Shown: piece after piece, positions 9,287 through 18,456 of the stretch
Numbering within the stretch: the first letter of the stretch is position 1
How the letters are laid out: the number at the start of each line of letters is the position of its first letter
Source: Magnetospirillum sp.
GTDB taxonomy: Bacteria > Pseudomonadota > Alphaproteobacteria > Rhodospirillales > Magnetospirillaceae
Direction: 5' to 3'
DNA length: 64,000 nucleotides
Assembly (NCBI GenBank): GCA_024707145.1
Contig: JANQAI010000011.1
Location: 558,001 to 622,000 of the forward strand
The notes under the pieces: generated by a model
Databases searched by the model: none
What the model saw: the letters and a program-made list of their open reading frames with translations, nothing else
What the model was told of the DNA's origin: nothing
Translations under genes and position numbers: made by a program

Positions 9287-10632
9287 CTAAACTTTTTGGT
9301 GAAATTCGAGGCGAGCTGCCAGGCCACCCAGGGATGACCGGTGCAGCGCCAGCCGTCCGCCATACAGCGCGGCCAGGTCGCCGACAATGGCCAGGCCCAG
9401 GCCATGGCCGGGGGCGTTCTCGTCCAGGCGGGCTCCGCGCCGGGTCGCCTCGGCCTGTTGGGCTTCGGTCAGGCCGGGGCCGTCATCCTCCACCGTGACC
9501 GCCAGGGACGGGCCGGTCCCCGCGCTCACGCGGACCTGGGAGCGGGCCCATTTGCAGGCATTGTCCATCAGATTGCCCAGCATCTCGGCCAGATCGTCAC
9601 GGTCGCCGGCGAAACGGGCGTCGGGGTGGCATTCCACCGCGATGGTCAGTGCTTGGTCAGCGTTGATCTTGCGCAGCATGGCGGCGATTTCCCCGCCACC
9701 TCGGTCACCGCCACCTCGGTTCCCAGCGCCCGCGCCGAGGAGGCTTCGGTGCGGGCGCGGGTCAGGTGGCGCTCCACCAGCCGGCCCATGCGCTCCACCT
9801 GCTCGGCGAGCACGGCATTGTCGCAATTACCGGCGGACAGCTCCGCCCGCATCACCGAGAGCGGCGTCTTCAGCCCGTGGGCCAGGTTGCCCATATGGGT
9901 GCGGGCCCGCTCCACCAGCGCGGCGTCATGGTCCAGCACGGCGTTCAGGGCCTCGGCCAGGGGCGCGATCTCGCTGGGGTAGCCGCCGGACAGGCGGCGG
10001 CCGGGCAGGCGGCGCAATGCCGCCAGCTCCGCCGTCAGGCGCTTCAGCGGGCGCAGACCGTAGCCCACCTGCACGGCCATGGCGGCGGCCAGCCCCACGG
10101 CCAGCAGCACGAAGGATACCAACAACAGGCGGTCGAAGCTTTTCAGTTCGCGGTCCACGTCGTGGCGCGAGGCCGCCACCGCCACATGCACCGGGCGGTC
10201 GCGGTCGGGGAAGGTGAGATCGCGCTCGGCGGTGAGCAGGCTTTGCCCCTGCGGTCCCGGGGCACGGCCGAAGGCCACCGAGCCCGGTTCGGGCGTGGGG
10301 GTGATGGGCAGCCCCGTGTCCCACAGCGAGCGCGAGCGCAGCAGCACCGTGCCGTTCTCGTCCGAGACCTGCCAGTACCAGCCGGCATAGGGCTGGTCGA
10401 AACGGGGATCGCCCAACGGGCGGACCAGGGTCAATTTACCGGTTTCGTCGGCTTCCAACACCGCCGCCAGTCCGCGCGCGGCGGTCAGCAGGCGGAGTTG
10501 GAAGGTGCGCTCGACGCTGTCCTCGAAGGCCAGACGCAGCACCGTGCCGCTGGCCGCCAGGGCGAGGGCGAGCCAGAAGGTGGCGGCGACGATGAGCCGG
10601 CCGCGCAGCGAGCTGGTGTCAAGGCGCGCCAT
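9287..10632 (-). CDS. Sensor histidine kinase of the SHP/DHC locus (frameshifted)
   Basis: Inner-membrane kinase of the PhoQ/QseC type: TM1 (residues ~12-30), a periplasmic sensor of ~130 residues, TM2, HAMP, the H-box LAHGLKTPLS with the phospho-accepting His, and an ATPase domain with N-box NLMDNACKWA and G-boxes DDGPGL and GHGLGLAIV. The frame breaks in a four-base run at 9691-9694; one more base restores the kinase seamlessly, so the ATPase domain is intact. The start (10632) overlaps the response regulator gene by 14 bases. With the regulator and PepSY protein it probably controls the divergent cytochrome operon. Confidence 0.85.
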
Positions 10633-11293
10633 CCGTCGGCGCCTCCAGCCGCCAGCCCTGGCCGCGCAGGGTGTGCAGCACATCCACCTTCAGCTTCTTG
10701 CGGATGCGCCCGATCAGCACGTCCAGGACGTTGGACTCCCGGTCGTCGTCGCGGTCGTAGACATGGTCGATCAGTTCGCTGCGCCCGACCACGCGGCCCT
10801 GGTGGTGGGCCAGGTAGGACAGGATGCGGAATTCCTGGGCGGTCAGGCTCACCGGCTGGCCGTCCACCCACACGCGCGCCGCGCCGGTATCCATCCGCAG
10901 CGGGCCGCAGACGATCTCGGGGCTGCAATGGCCGGCGGCGCGGCGGATCAGCGCGCGGATGCGGTAGACCACCTCGTCCATTTCGAAGGGCTTGGTCAGG
11001 TAGTCGTCGGCGCCGGCGTCGAAGGCCTGCGCCTTTTCGGCCCAGCGCGAGCGCGCGGTCAGCACCAGCACGGGAAAGCCGCGTCCGCCCTCGCGCCAGC
11101 GGCGCAGCACCGAGACGCCGTCCAGGCGCGGCAGGCCCAGGTCCAGGACTACGGCATCGTAGGGCTCGGTGTCGCCCAGGAACCAGGCTTCCTCGCCGTC
11201 ATAGGCCACGTCCACGGCGAAGCCGGCGGCTTCCAGCGCCTGTTCCAGCCGCAGCGACAGCTGGGGCTCGTCCTCCACCACCAGCACCCTCAT
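10619..11293 (-). CDS. OmpR-family response regulator
   Basis: 224 residues: receiver domain (VVEDEP acid pocket, phospho-Asp in AVVLDLGLPRLDG, KPF lysine) plus a winged-helix trans_reg_C domain (LTAQEFRILSYLAHHQG, NVLDVLIGRIRKKL, LRGQGWRLE). The start ATG (11291-11293) overlaps the PepSY gene's stop, and its stop lies within the kinase start region, so the three are one operon. A QseB/PhoP-type regulator beside an SHP/DHC cassette is a recurring arrangement. The likely target is the divergent promoter around 11630-11720. Confidence 0.92.
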   Translation of the reverse strand: MRVLVVEDEPQLSLRLEQALEAAGFAVDVAYDGEEAWFLGDTEPYDAVVLDLGLPRLDGVSVLRRWREGGRGFPVLVLTARSRWAEKAQAFDAGADDYLTKPFEMDEVVYRIRALIRRAAGHCSPEIVCGPLRMDTGAARVWVDGQPVSLTAQEFRILSYLAHHQGRVVGRSELIDHVYDRDDDRESNVLDVLIGRIRKKLKVDVLHTLRGQGWRLEAPTDGAP

Positions 11294-11613
11294 GGCCTGC
11301 CGCCCCGCTCGGTTCCGCGCCCCTTGGCCTTCAGCAGGCTGCCGTCGCGGGCGTCGTAGAACAGCTTGAGCACATTGCCCTCGGGCGAGATCACCTTGAT
11401 CTCGTAGACCCGGCGGCCGTGCCATTCCTCCAGTTCGGTTTCGATCACGTCGCCGGGGAAGTCGCGCGCGACATTGTCCAGCACGGTGCGTAGCGGCAGC
11501 ACCTCGCCGGCCTGGACGGCGCGATGGGCGCGCTCGTGGTCGTCGTCGGCCAATGCCGGGGCAGCGGCCAGCGCCAGGGCGATGCATAGGGATGCTGAAA
11601 GGCTTCTGGTCAT
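11290..11613 (-). CDS. Periplasmic PepSY-domain protein
   Basis: About 107 residues. A signal peptide (MTRSLSASLCIALALAAAPA) is followed by a single PepSY domain: VLPLRTVLDNVARDFPGDVIETEL and RVYEIKVISPEGNVLKLFYDA. ATG 11625 is an in-frame alternative start. PepSY proteins next to OmpR/QseC-type systems are thought to modulate the kinase in the periplasm. It is the first gene of the regulator-kinase operon and divergent from the cytochrome genes. Confidence 0.83.
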   Translation of the reverse strand: MTRSLSASLCIALALAAAPALADDDHERAHRAVQAGEVLPLRTVLDNVARDFPGDVIETELEEWHGRRVYEIKVISPEGNVLKLFYDARDGSLLKAKGRGTERGGRP

Positions 11614-11726
11614 GGGATCCAGCATCGTCGTCGGCGGGTGAACCGTCCATGAACCGCCGGGTCAAGACCGGTTCAGCCGTGCCCCCTTACTGTCTGCCCA
11701 AATTCACCCCCGACAAGGAGCAAGCC

Positions 11727-11849
11727 ATGCTGGGCAGGATCATTCTTCACGGCCTCGTCGCCGTGCTGCTGGTGGCCGGTGCCGCCGCCACCTACGCCGC
11801 CGCCAGCGGCCAGCCGCCGGCGTTCCATGCGGAAGGGGAGGACGACTGA
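11727..11849 (+). CDS. Small membrane or exported protein (40 aa) leading the SHP operon
   Basis: A 40-residue ORF starting MLGRIILHGLVAVLLVAG. It has one hydrophobic segment and a polar acidic end (HAEGEDD), and a ribosome site (AAGGAG) seven bases upstream. Its stop overlaps the start of the cytochrome b-SHP gene (TGATG at 11847-11851), which argues that it is translated and coupled. No family recognised. It could be a small assembly or maturation subunit of the membrane cytochrome, or simply a leader ORF. Confidence 0.6.
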   Translation: MLGRIILHGLVAVLLVAGAAATYAAASGQPPAFHAEGEDD

Positions 11850-12691
11850 TGGCCGCAACCGCTCCCCGCCGGCCCGGCCGGCTGGAATTCGTCCTGGTGC
11901 GGCTGTGGCACGCCGCGCTGGTGGGTGGCTTCGTGGTCGCCTATGCCACCGGCGACGAGGACACCTACGCCATGCACCTGTTCGCCGGCTGGCTGGTGGT
12001 GGCGCTGGTCGCCCTGCGGCTGCTGGCCGGCGGGCTGGCGCCGGCTAATTCGCCGCTGAAACTGCGCCGTCCCAACCGCTCGCGCCTGCTTGCGCTCGGT
12101 ATCGCCGCGGCGCTGGCCGGGGTGGGCATCGCCGCGCTCACCGGCGTGGCCGCCGACGCTCTGCCGTTCTTCGAACATTTGCACGAGGGGCTGGCGGAGG
12201 TGTCGCTGTGGGTGGCGCTGGCCCATGTGGCCGTGGCGGTCGCGGTATTCAAAGGCCGCAAGTGGCTGGCCCGCTGGCGGTCGGCCCCGGCAGCCGCGCT
12301 GCTGGTGCTGGCGGCGGTGTCGCCGTTGATGGCGGCCGAGCCGGCCCGCGACGCCATCCTGGCCGCCTATGCGGCGCAAGCCAGGGCCGCCGACCCCGCC
12401 TTCGCCGGCTGGTCGCCGGCCCGGGGCGAGGCGCTGTACCGCTCGCGCAACGCAGTCAACCCGGATGCGCCCTCCTGCGCCAGCTGCCATACCGACGATC
12501 CCACCCGACCCGGCCGCCATGTCAGGACCGGTCGGGCTATCGAGCCGGTGGCGGTATCGGCCAATCCCAAGCGCTTCACCGACGCCGAGAAGGTGGAGGA
12601 GCGCTTCGCCCGCGACTGCAAGAGCGTCCTGGGCCGCGTCTGCACGGCGGTGGAGAAGGGCGATTACGTCGCCTTCATGGCCGCGCGCTGA
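11849..12691 (+). CDS. Cytochrome b561-type membrane domain fused to SHP (DUF1924) cytochrome c
   Basis: 280 residues. The N-terminal ~145 residues form a four-helix di-heme cytochrome b (RLWHAALVGGF, MHLFAGW, FFEHLHEGLAE, ALAHVAVAVAV supply histidines). A fifth hydrophobic stretch (APAAALLVLAAVSPLMAAEP) then leads into an SHP domain with heme motif CASCH and the family block SANPKRFTDAEKVEERF. SHP (sphaeroides heme protein) is a periplasmic high-spin cytochrome that binds oxygen and NO through a labile Asn ligand. Elsewhere shp and the cytochrome b are separate genes; here they share one frame, with the SHP signal peptide acting as a helix. A frame error producing the fusion cannot be excluded. 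Confidence 0.85.
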   Translation: MAATAPRRPGRLEFVLVRLWHAALVGGFVVAYATGDEDTYAMHLFAGWLVVALVALRLLAGGLAPANSPLKLRRPNRSRLLALGIAAALAGVGIAALTGVAADALPFFEHLHEGLAEVSLWVALAHVAVAVAVFKGRKWLARWRSAPAAALLVLAAVSPLMAAEPARDAILAAYAAQARAADPAFAGWSPARGEALYRSRNAVNPDAPSCASCHTDDPTRPGRHVRTGRAIEPVAVSANPKRFTDAEKVEERFARDCKSVLGRVCTAVEKGDYVAFMAAR

Positions 12692-12705
12692 GGGGAGGGA
12701 CGGAC

Positions 12706-13135
12706 ATGATCCGGATGATGCTTCTCGCCGTCCTGCTTGCGCCGGCCGCTCTGCCCGCCCAGGCCGGCGACCACCGAGTGGCGCCGCTCGCCGATTCGCT
12801 GACGCGAAAGGAATGCGGCCAGTGCCACATGGCCTTCCAGCCGGGCCTGCTGCCGGCGGCGTCGTGGTCGCGCATGATGGACAATCTGGCCGATCATTTC
12901 GGCGAGGATGCCAGCGTGAGCCCGGAGAAGACCGCCGCCATCCGCGCCGCCCTGGTGGCGGGCGCGGGGCGGTCTCGCCATGGGGAGGCGCCCGACCGCA
13001 TCACCGCCGCCCGCTGGTTCGTGCACGAGCACGATTTTCCCGAAAAAGACGTGGAAGCGGCCCGATGTGGTGAGCAAGTCAAACTGCCCGGCCTGCCATC
13101 GCGGCGCCGAGCAGGGCGATTACGACGACGACTAA
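12706..13135 (+). CDS. Diheme cytochrome c (DHC), electron donor to SHP (frameshifted)
   Basis: About 142 residues once corrected. A signal peptide (MIRMMLLAVLLAPAALPAQA) is followed by the first heme ECGQCHMAFQPGLLP. The conserved C-terminal block KTWKRPDVVSKSNCPACH, with the second heme, is reached only after a one-base shift. The break maps to the three-C run 13039-13041; a fourth C restores the whole domain and the stop at 13133-13135. DHC is the known redox partner of SHP in Rhodobacter. The gene follows the cytochrome b-SHP fusion by 14 bases, completing the cassette. Confidence 0.83.
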
Positions 13136-13203
13136 AACTGTTGCTTTCCGCCTCTCATGTCCAGGCGTACACTCCGCGGCGGGGCTTGCCGGCGGGAGGA
13201 AGG

Positions 13204-15345
13204 ATGCTGGGCGACGGGCTGCGACGGCCGTTCAATCTCACATTGGGCCGCCCGCTTCTGCCTGCCATGGTGCTTGTGGTCGGCCTGCTGTTGACCGTGG
13301 CGGGCTGGCTGGCGACGCGCCAGTGGGTCGCCAGCGAAGCCGGCGCCGTGCAGGAACGGCGCGTAGAGGAACTGAACGGCCTGGTTCGCCAGCGCGTGTC
13401 GCTGTACGAACAGGCGCTGAACGCCACCGCCGCCTTCATCCGTATCGCCCAGCCGGCCCGCATCCGCGATTGGGAGGCGTTCGTGGATCGCCTGGGCATC
13501 GCCACCAACTATCCCGGCATCGCCGCCCTGGCCTACGCCCCGGTGATCCATCGCACGGACGCCGAGCTGTTCGTGGCCGAGGCGCGGGCGGACGGCCTGC
13601 CCGATTTCCGCCTGTGGCCGTCGGCCGATCCCGAGGTCATGGTGCCTAACCGCTTCACCGCGCCGCTGAATGCCGACAACCGGCGGGCGCTGGGCTACGA
13701 CATGTACCAGGACCCGCTGCGCCGTGCCGCCATGGACGCCGCCCGCGACAGCGGTACCACCGCCATCACCGCCAAAATCCTGCTGAAGATCGACGCCGAC
13801 GAGGGGGGCGAGGCGGCCTTCATCGCCTATGCTCCGGTCTATGCCCAGGGGGCCGTGCTGGACACGGTGGAACAGCGCCGCGCCGCGCTGCAGGGCTTCA
13901 CCCTGGCTCCCATCCGGGTGCCCAGTCTGGTGTCCTTCGTGGCGGAGCAGGTGGCGCCCGACGCGGTGGTCCGCATCTACGAAGGCAGCAATCCCCAGCA
14001 AGGCGGCCTGCTGCACGTTTCGCCCGGCTATCAATCCGTCGAGCGTTGGTGGCGGCGCGATATCCGCTTCTTCGACCGGCCCTGGACCATGTTCTATGGG
14101 TTCCGGCCCCAGGCCGGGCGGTTGCAGGACCGGGCGCTGCCCTGGGTGGTGCTGGTGCTAGGCGGGGCGGTCAGCATCCTGTTGGCGGGCATGGTGCGCA
14201 GCCTGGTCAATGCGCGCGGCTATGCCCTGGCCCTGGCCGCCGATATGACGCGGGCGCTGAGCGAGAGCGAGGCGCGGTTCAAGGCGGTATTCGACAATTC
14301 GGTGCAGTTCGAATCCCTGCTCACCCGTGGGGGACGGCTGATTTCGGCTAATCCATCCGCCCTGGCCCTGGTGGGGGGCGAGTTGGCCACGGTGGAGGGG
14401 TTGCCGTTCTGGGAGGTGGGGTGGCTGGACGTGGAGGCCGAGCGCCGGCGGTGCCGCGAGGCTCTGGAGCGCGCCGCCAAGGGGGAGTGGGTCCGCCTGG
14501 ACGTCCTACGCCATGACGGTGAGGCCGAGATGCGGGTGGACGTGTCGTTCAAGCCGGTATTCAACGATGCCGGCGAGGTGGCCTGGATCGTTGCCGAGGG
14601 CCGCGACCTCACCGAGCGCTTGCGGCGCGAGGACGCGCTCAACCGCGCGGTGGATGCGCTGACCCGCTCCAACCAGGAACTGGAGCGTTTCGCCCACATC
14701 GCCGCCCATGACCTGCAGGAGCCCTGCCGCACCATCATCAGCTACGCCCAGCTGCTGGAACGGCGGGCCGTCGACCGGCTGGACCGGGACGAACGGGATT
14801 TCCTCGCCTACATGATCGGCGGCGCTCATCGCATGCGCGATCTGGTCGCCGACTTGTTGGCCTATTCGCGGGTCGAGGCCAAGGCGGCGCCCTTCGAGGC
14901 GGTGGACTGCGCCGGGGTGGTGGCCGGTGTGCTGGCCGACCTGCAACGCACCGTCGCCGAAGCCGGCGCCCACATCGAGGTGGGGGAACTGCCGGTGGTC
15001 CTGGGCGACGGGCCGCAACTGGCCCAGCTGTTCCAGAATCTCGTCGGCAATGCGCTGAAGTTCCGGGCCGCCGACCGGGTGCCGGAAATCCGCATCTCCG
15101 CCATGCGCGAACCGACCCGCTGGCATTTCGTGGTGGCCGACAATGGCATCGGCATCGCCCCGGCCTACCACCGCCGGGTGTTCGAGATCTTCCAGCGCCT
15201 GCACGGCCCCGACCGCTATCCCGGCACCGGCATCGGCCTGGCTATCTGCCGCAAGGTGGTGGAACGTCACGGCGGCCGCATCTGGGTGGATTCCGAGGAT
15301 GGGCGGGGCAGCCGCTTCCACTTCGTCATTCCCTTAGCCGGCTAG
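13204..15345 (+). CDS. CHASE-domain sensor histidine kinase
   Basis: 713 residues from ATG 13204 (GGGAGGAAGG just upstream; the frame is open much further back, but only over other genes). Order: TM1 (~20-36), CHASE extracellular sensor (~70-290, with FRLWPSADPEVMVPNRF and YDMYQDPLRR), TM2 (~313-331), PAS (~355-470), a phytochrome-type HisKA with His502 in AHIAAHDLQEP, and an ATPase domain (NLVGNALKF, DNGIGIAP, GTGIGLAIC). CHASE domains bind small extracellular ligands such as cytokinin-like molecules in plants; the ligand here is unknown. There is no adjacent regulator, so its partner lies elsewhere. Confidence 0.92.
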   Translation: MLGDGLRRPFNLTLGRPLLPAMVLVVGLLLTVAGWLATRQWVASEAGAVQERRVEELNGLVRQRVSLYEQALNATAAFIRIAQPARIRDWEAFVDRLGIATNYPGIAALAYAPVIHRTDAELFVAEARADGLPDFRLWPSADPEVMVPNRFTAPLNADNRRALGYDMYQDPLRRAAMDAARDSGTTAITAKILLKIDADEGGEAAFIAYAPVYAQGAVLDTVEQRRAALQGFTLAPIRVPSLVSFVAEQVAPDAVVRIYEGSNPQQGGLLHVSPGYQSVERWWRRDIRFFDRPWTMFYGFRPQAGRLQDRALPWVVLVLGGAVSILLAGMVRSLVNARGYALALAADMTRALSESEARFKAVFDNSVQFESLLTRGGRLISANPSALALVGGELATVEGLPFWEVGWLDVEAERRRCREALERAAKGEWVRLDVLRHDGEAEMRVDVSFKPVFNDAGEVAWIVAEGRDLTERLRREDALNRAVDALTRSNQELERFAHIAAHDLQEPCRTIISYAQLLERRAVDRLDRDERDFLAYMIGGAHRMRDLVADLLAYSRVEAKAAPFEAVDCAGVVAGVLADLQRTVAEAGAHIEVGELPVVLGDGPQLAQLFQNLVGNALKFRAADRVPEIRISAMREPTRWHFVVADNGIGIAPAYHRRVFEIFQRLHGPDRYPGTGIGLAICRKVVERHGGRIWVDSEDGRGSRFHFVIPLAG

Positions 15346-15391
15346 CGGGCACCCGGCGCCCTCGGGTAGCCGATGCCGTCCATCGCCCTCT

Positions 15392-15426
15392 TTCGCCATG
15401 CCCGCGTCAAGCGCGGGCATGGCGAA
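15392..15426. terminator. Perfect 15-bp hairpin between convergent genes
   Basis: TTCGCCATGCCCGCG (15392-15406) pairs with CGCGGGCATGGCGAA (15412-15426) over a five-base loop. It lies between the convergent CHASE kinase and RTX gene and would serve both as a terminator. The sequence resembles one arm of the dispersed palindrome at 6998-7104. Confidence 0.65.
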
Positions 15427-15459
15427 GAGAACAAGCCCTCCATCCGGAGAGGATGGGCG

Positions 15460-16035
15460 TCAGCTGGTGATCAGCCATTCGGACGAAACCGCCTGGTCGA
15501 AACCCACCAGGGCGACCGAACTGCCGTCGGAGAGGGTCAGGATCTGGGCGTCGTGGCTGGCGGTGCCGTCGCCCAGGTTGGCGGTGATGGTGCCCTGCTC
15601 GCTGGAGGTGACGGTCAGGCCCTGGGCCAGGGTCAGGGTTTCGTCCTGCTCGGGGGCGAAGTCGGTGATGATGTCGCGTCCGCCCGCCACATGGCCGAAC
15701 CGGTCGTCGCCTCCGCCGCCCACCAGGATATTGCTGCCGTTGCCGCCCACCAGCACGTCGTTGCCGTCGCCGCCGTTGAGCGTGTCGTCGCCGGAACCGC
15801 CTACCAGCACGTCCTGATCCCCGCTGCCGGTCAGCGTGCCGCCGGTGTCCGCCGCCACCTGCAACCCGATGTCACCGGGCAGCAGGTCGGAAACGGGAAT
15901 GTCCAGGGAGAGCGGGTTCTGGGACGTACCGGCGGTGCCCGCCTGGGAGGTGGTCGTGGTGTCTGCCGAAGTGGTGGTGGCGTCGGCCGAGGTGGTCGTG
16001 GTGTCTGCCTCGAAACCAGTCGTAGCATTTGCCAT
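15460..16035 (-). CDS. Small RTX calcium-binding protein, probable type I secretion substrate
   Basis: 191 residues. Start ATG 16035 has a strong AGGAGG site (the in-frame ATG at 16053 does not). A Thr/Ala/Ser-rich low-complexity N-terminus (TTTTSADATTTSADTTTTSQ) comes first. About three nonapeptide repeats (GGSGDDTLN, GGDGNDVLV, GGNGSNILV) follow, which bind Ca2+ as a parallel beta-roll. The C-terminus (RDIITDFAPEQDETLTLAQG onward) looks like a cadherin/RTX secretion tail. There is no signal peptide, so type I export is expected, but no HlyBD genes are in the window. Function unknown. Confidence 0.8.
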   Translation of the reverse strand: MANATTGFEADTTTTSADATTTSADTTTTSQAGTAGTSQNPLSLDIPVSDLLPGDIGLQVAADTGGTLTGSGDQDVLVGGSGDDTLNGGDGNDVLVGGNGSNILVGGGGDDRFGHVAGGRDIITDFAPEQDETLTLAQGLTVTSSEQGTITANLGDGTASHDAQILTLSDGSSVALVGFDQAVSSEWLITS

Positions 16036-16140
16036 GGTCGCCTCCTGGTTCATGTTTGGGCAAAACCAGCACGGGGCGGTGGTGTTCCAGCGCCATCCGC
16101 ATGCGTGCGCGGGGGAGCCCCTCGGTGCGCGGGCGCAGAC

Positions 16141-17538
16141 TCATCCCAGCCGGCGCAGCAGGCCCTCGGCAAAGCTGGAGAGGGTATCGTCGCGGGCGCC
16201 CATGACGACGATGCGGTCGCCGGGGCGGGCCAGCGACAGCAGATGCTCGCCGCAGGCGGGGCGGTCGGCGAAGGAAACGGCTTGGCGGCCCTTGGCGCGG
16301 ATGCCCTCGGCGATATCGCCGCTGCTGACGCTGCGGTCCACCGTGCCGCCGAAATAGACCGGCTCCGGCATGACCAGCACGTCGTCGGGGGTCAGATTGG
16401 CGGCGAAGCAGTCGATGAATTCCTGCCGCATCAGCCGTAGCGGGCCGAAGCCGTGCGGTTGGAACATGAGCAGCAGCCGGCCGGGGAAGTCGTGCAAGGT
16501 GGCGAAGGTGGCCGCCAGCTTGTCCGGGTTATGGGCGAAATCGTCGATGACGGTCACCCCGCCGGCGCGGCCCACCACCTCCAGCCGGCGGCGGATGCCG
16601 CCGAAGCCTTCCAGCGCGCGGGCCGCCTCGGCCAGCTCTATGCCCAGGGCGCGGGCCGCCGCCAGCGCCGCCAGGGCATTGGCCACGTTGTGCCGGCCGG
16701 GCACTCCCAGCCGCACCGGGATGGCCGCGGACGCCCCCTCGCGCACATGGAAGGCGATGCCGTCGGGGGCGGGGGCCACGTCGCCGGCCAGCAGGTCGGC
16801 GGTTTCATCGCGCAGGGAATAGGTCAGGCGTTTGTCCGCCGGCAGTTCGGCGGCCAGCCGGGCGGTCTCCGGATTGTCCAGGTTCAGCACCGCCACCTGG
16901 GCCTTGCCGGTAAAGTCGCGGAACAGTTGGCGCAGTTCGTCCAGGCTCTTGTGGTCGAAGGCCACGTTGTTGAGCACCGCCACATGGGGCGTGTAGTGGG
17001 CGATGGAACCGTCGCTCTCGTCCACCTCGGCGACGAACAGGTCGCCGTCGCCCACCAGGGCGCTGGCGAAGGGGGTGTCCGGGGTGACGAAGTTCTTCAT
17101 CACCGCGCCGTTCATTACTGTGGGCCGGCGCCCCAACTGGTGCAGCAGCCAGCCGATCATGCCGGTGGTGGTGGATTTGCCGCTGGTGCCGGCGACGCCC
17201 ACCGCCTTGGGCGCGGCGTTGAACAATTGGGCCAGCAGCTGGGCGCGGGTCATCAAGGGGGCATCGAGGGCGCGGGCGGCCTTGACGTCGGGCACGGTTT
17301 CCTCGACCGCCGCCGAGGTCACGAGCACGCTGTCGGGCCGGGTCAGGCCGCTGCCGTCCTGGGGGAACAGGGCGATGCCGCGCGAACGCAGGAAGTCGAA
17401 CTTGGCCGCCGTGCGCCCCTGGTCCAGGGCGCGGTCGGAGCCTGCCACCCTGTATCCGCGCTGCTGGACGATCAATGCCAGCGGCAGCATGCCGCTGCCG
17501 CCGATGCCGCAGAAGAAATAAAGCCTGTCTCGTTCCAT
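16141..17538 (-). CDS. mpl: Mur ligase family protein, Mpl-like (UDP-MurNAc peptide ligase)
   Basis: 465 residues with the three Mur ligase domains: N-terminal Rossmann ([14 protein letters not shown]), central ATPase with P-loop GTSGKSTTT (117-125) and EVDESDGS, and a C-terminal domain ([16 protein letters not shown]). The MurC/Mpl-type N-terminus, together with a divergent LD-carboxypeptidase 57 bases away, favours Mpl: reattachment of recycled murein tripeptide to UDP-MurNAc. MurC itself would be expected in the dcw cluster, which is absent here. The exact peptide acceptor is inferred. Confidence 0.78.
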   Translation of the reverse strand: MERDRLYFFCGIGGSGMLPLALIVQQRGYRVAGSDRALDQGRTAAKFDFLRSRGIALFPQDGSGLTRPDSVLVTSAAVEETVPDVKAARALDAPLMTRAQLLAQLFNAAPKAVGVAGTSGKSTTTGMIGWLLHQLGRRPTVMNGAVMKNFVTPDTPFASALVGDGDLFVAEVDESDGSIAHYTPHVAVLNNVAFDHKSLDELRQLFRDFTGKAQVAVLNLDNPETARLAAELPADKRLTYSLRDETADLLAGDVAPAPDGIAFHVREGASAAIPVRLGVPGRHNVANALAALAAARALGIELAEAARALEGFGGIRRRLEVVGRAGGVTVIDDFAHNPDKLAATFATLHDFPGRLLLMFQPHGFGPLRLMRQEFIDCFAANLTPDDVLVMPEPVYFGGTVDRSVSSGDIAEGIRAKGRQAVSFADRPACGEHLLSLARPGDRIVVMGARDDTLSSFAEGLLRRLG

Positions 17539-17595
17539 GCGCGGAGGCTACAATTCGACCCTGGCCTTTTGCAAGGAATAATAAGGGCATAAAAC

Positions 17596-18444
17596 TTGTC
17601 ACAGCACAGGCGAATAAAGATTGGCGTGGTGGCGCCGGGCAGGACGGTGGATGCGGTCATCCAGCAGAAATTGACGGCATTGACCGCCACCCTTTATCCG
17701 GATTGCCCACCCGAAATCTGCTTCCATCCCCAGTGTTTCCTGTCGCATGGCCATTTCGCCGGTCCCGATGACGTTCGAGCCCAGGCATTCGTGGACGTCG
17801 CCAATGACGACAGCTTCGATGCCCTGTGGTTCGGCCGCGGCGGCTATGGCTCGTTCCGGCTGGTCGAGGCTGTGCTGCCCCGGCTCGGCGAGGCGGCGCG
17901 GGACAAGGTCTATCTCGGCTACAGCGATGCCGGCGCCATGCTGGGCGCGCTTTACGGCTCCGGCATCGGCCGTGTCGCCCATGGCCCCATGCCCGCCGAC
18001 CTCAGCCGGGCCGGCGGCGAGGCGGCGGTTTCGCGCGCCTTGGCCTTCCTGAGGGAGGGCGACCGGGCGGCGCTGGAGCCCCAGGCGGGGCGAGGCAGGC
18101 CGACCGCTGCCTTCAACATCACCATCCTGGCCCATCTGGTCGGGACCCCCCATCTGCCCGACCTGTCCGGCCACGTGCTGATGCTGGAAGAGGTGTCCGA
18201 GCCCATCTATCGCATCGACCGGGCGCTGGGCCAGATCGCCAGCAGTCCCGCCCTGCGCAAGGTGGCGGGCATCATGCTGGGCCGCTGCGGCGACATTCCC
18301 GAGAACGACCCCGATTTCGGCTGCGGCGAAGAAGCGGTGGCGCGCTACTGGTGCGGGCGTTCCGGCATCCCCTATCTCGGCCGCGCCGATATCGGCCATG
18401 ACGTGGACAACAAGGTGGTGCCGTTCGGCACGTGGTGGTCCTGA
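17596..18444 (+). CDS. ldcA: LD-carboxypeptidase (peptidase S66, LdcA-like)
   Basis: 282 residues. The S66 triad is readable: nucleophile Ser in LGYSDAGAML, Glu in LMLEEVSEPIYRID and His in ADIGHDVDNKVVPFG. LdcA removes the terminal D-Ala from cytoplasmic murein tetrapeptide, giving the tripeptide that Mpl uses. The frame begins with TTG (17596) behind AAGGGC; no ATG lies before the first beta strand, so this rare start looks real. It diverges from the Mpl-like gene, suggesting shared control of murein recycling. Confidence 0.85.
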   Translation: MSQHRRIKIGVVAPGRTVDAVIQQKLTALTATLYPDCPPEICFHPQCFLSHGHFAGPDDVRAQAFVDVANDDSFDALWFGRGGYGSFRLVEAVLPRLGEAARDKVYLGYSDAGAMLGALYGSGIGRVAHGPMPADLSRAGGEAAVSRALAFLREGDRAALEPQAGRGRPTAAFNITILAHLVGTPHLPDLSGHVLMLEEVSEPIYRIDRALGQIASSPALRKVAGIMLGRCGDIPENDPDFGCGEEAVARYWCGRSGIPYLGRADIGHDVDNKVVPFGTWWS

Positions 18445-18456
18445 GGCCGCTGAGTC

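Noticed and set aside
15715-15840. Short tandem-like repeats suggesting a CRISPR or satellite
   Set aside because: They encode RTX nonapeptides with codon variation; there are no constant repeats with unique spacers anywhere in the window.
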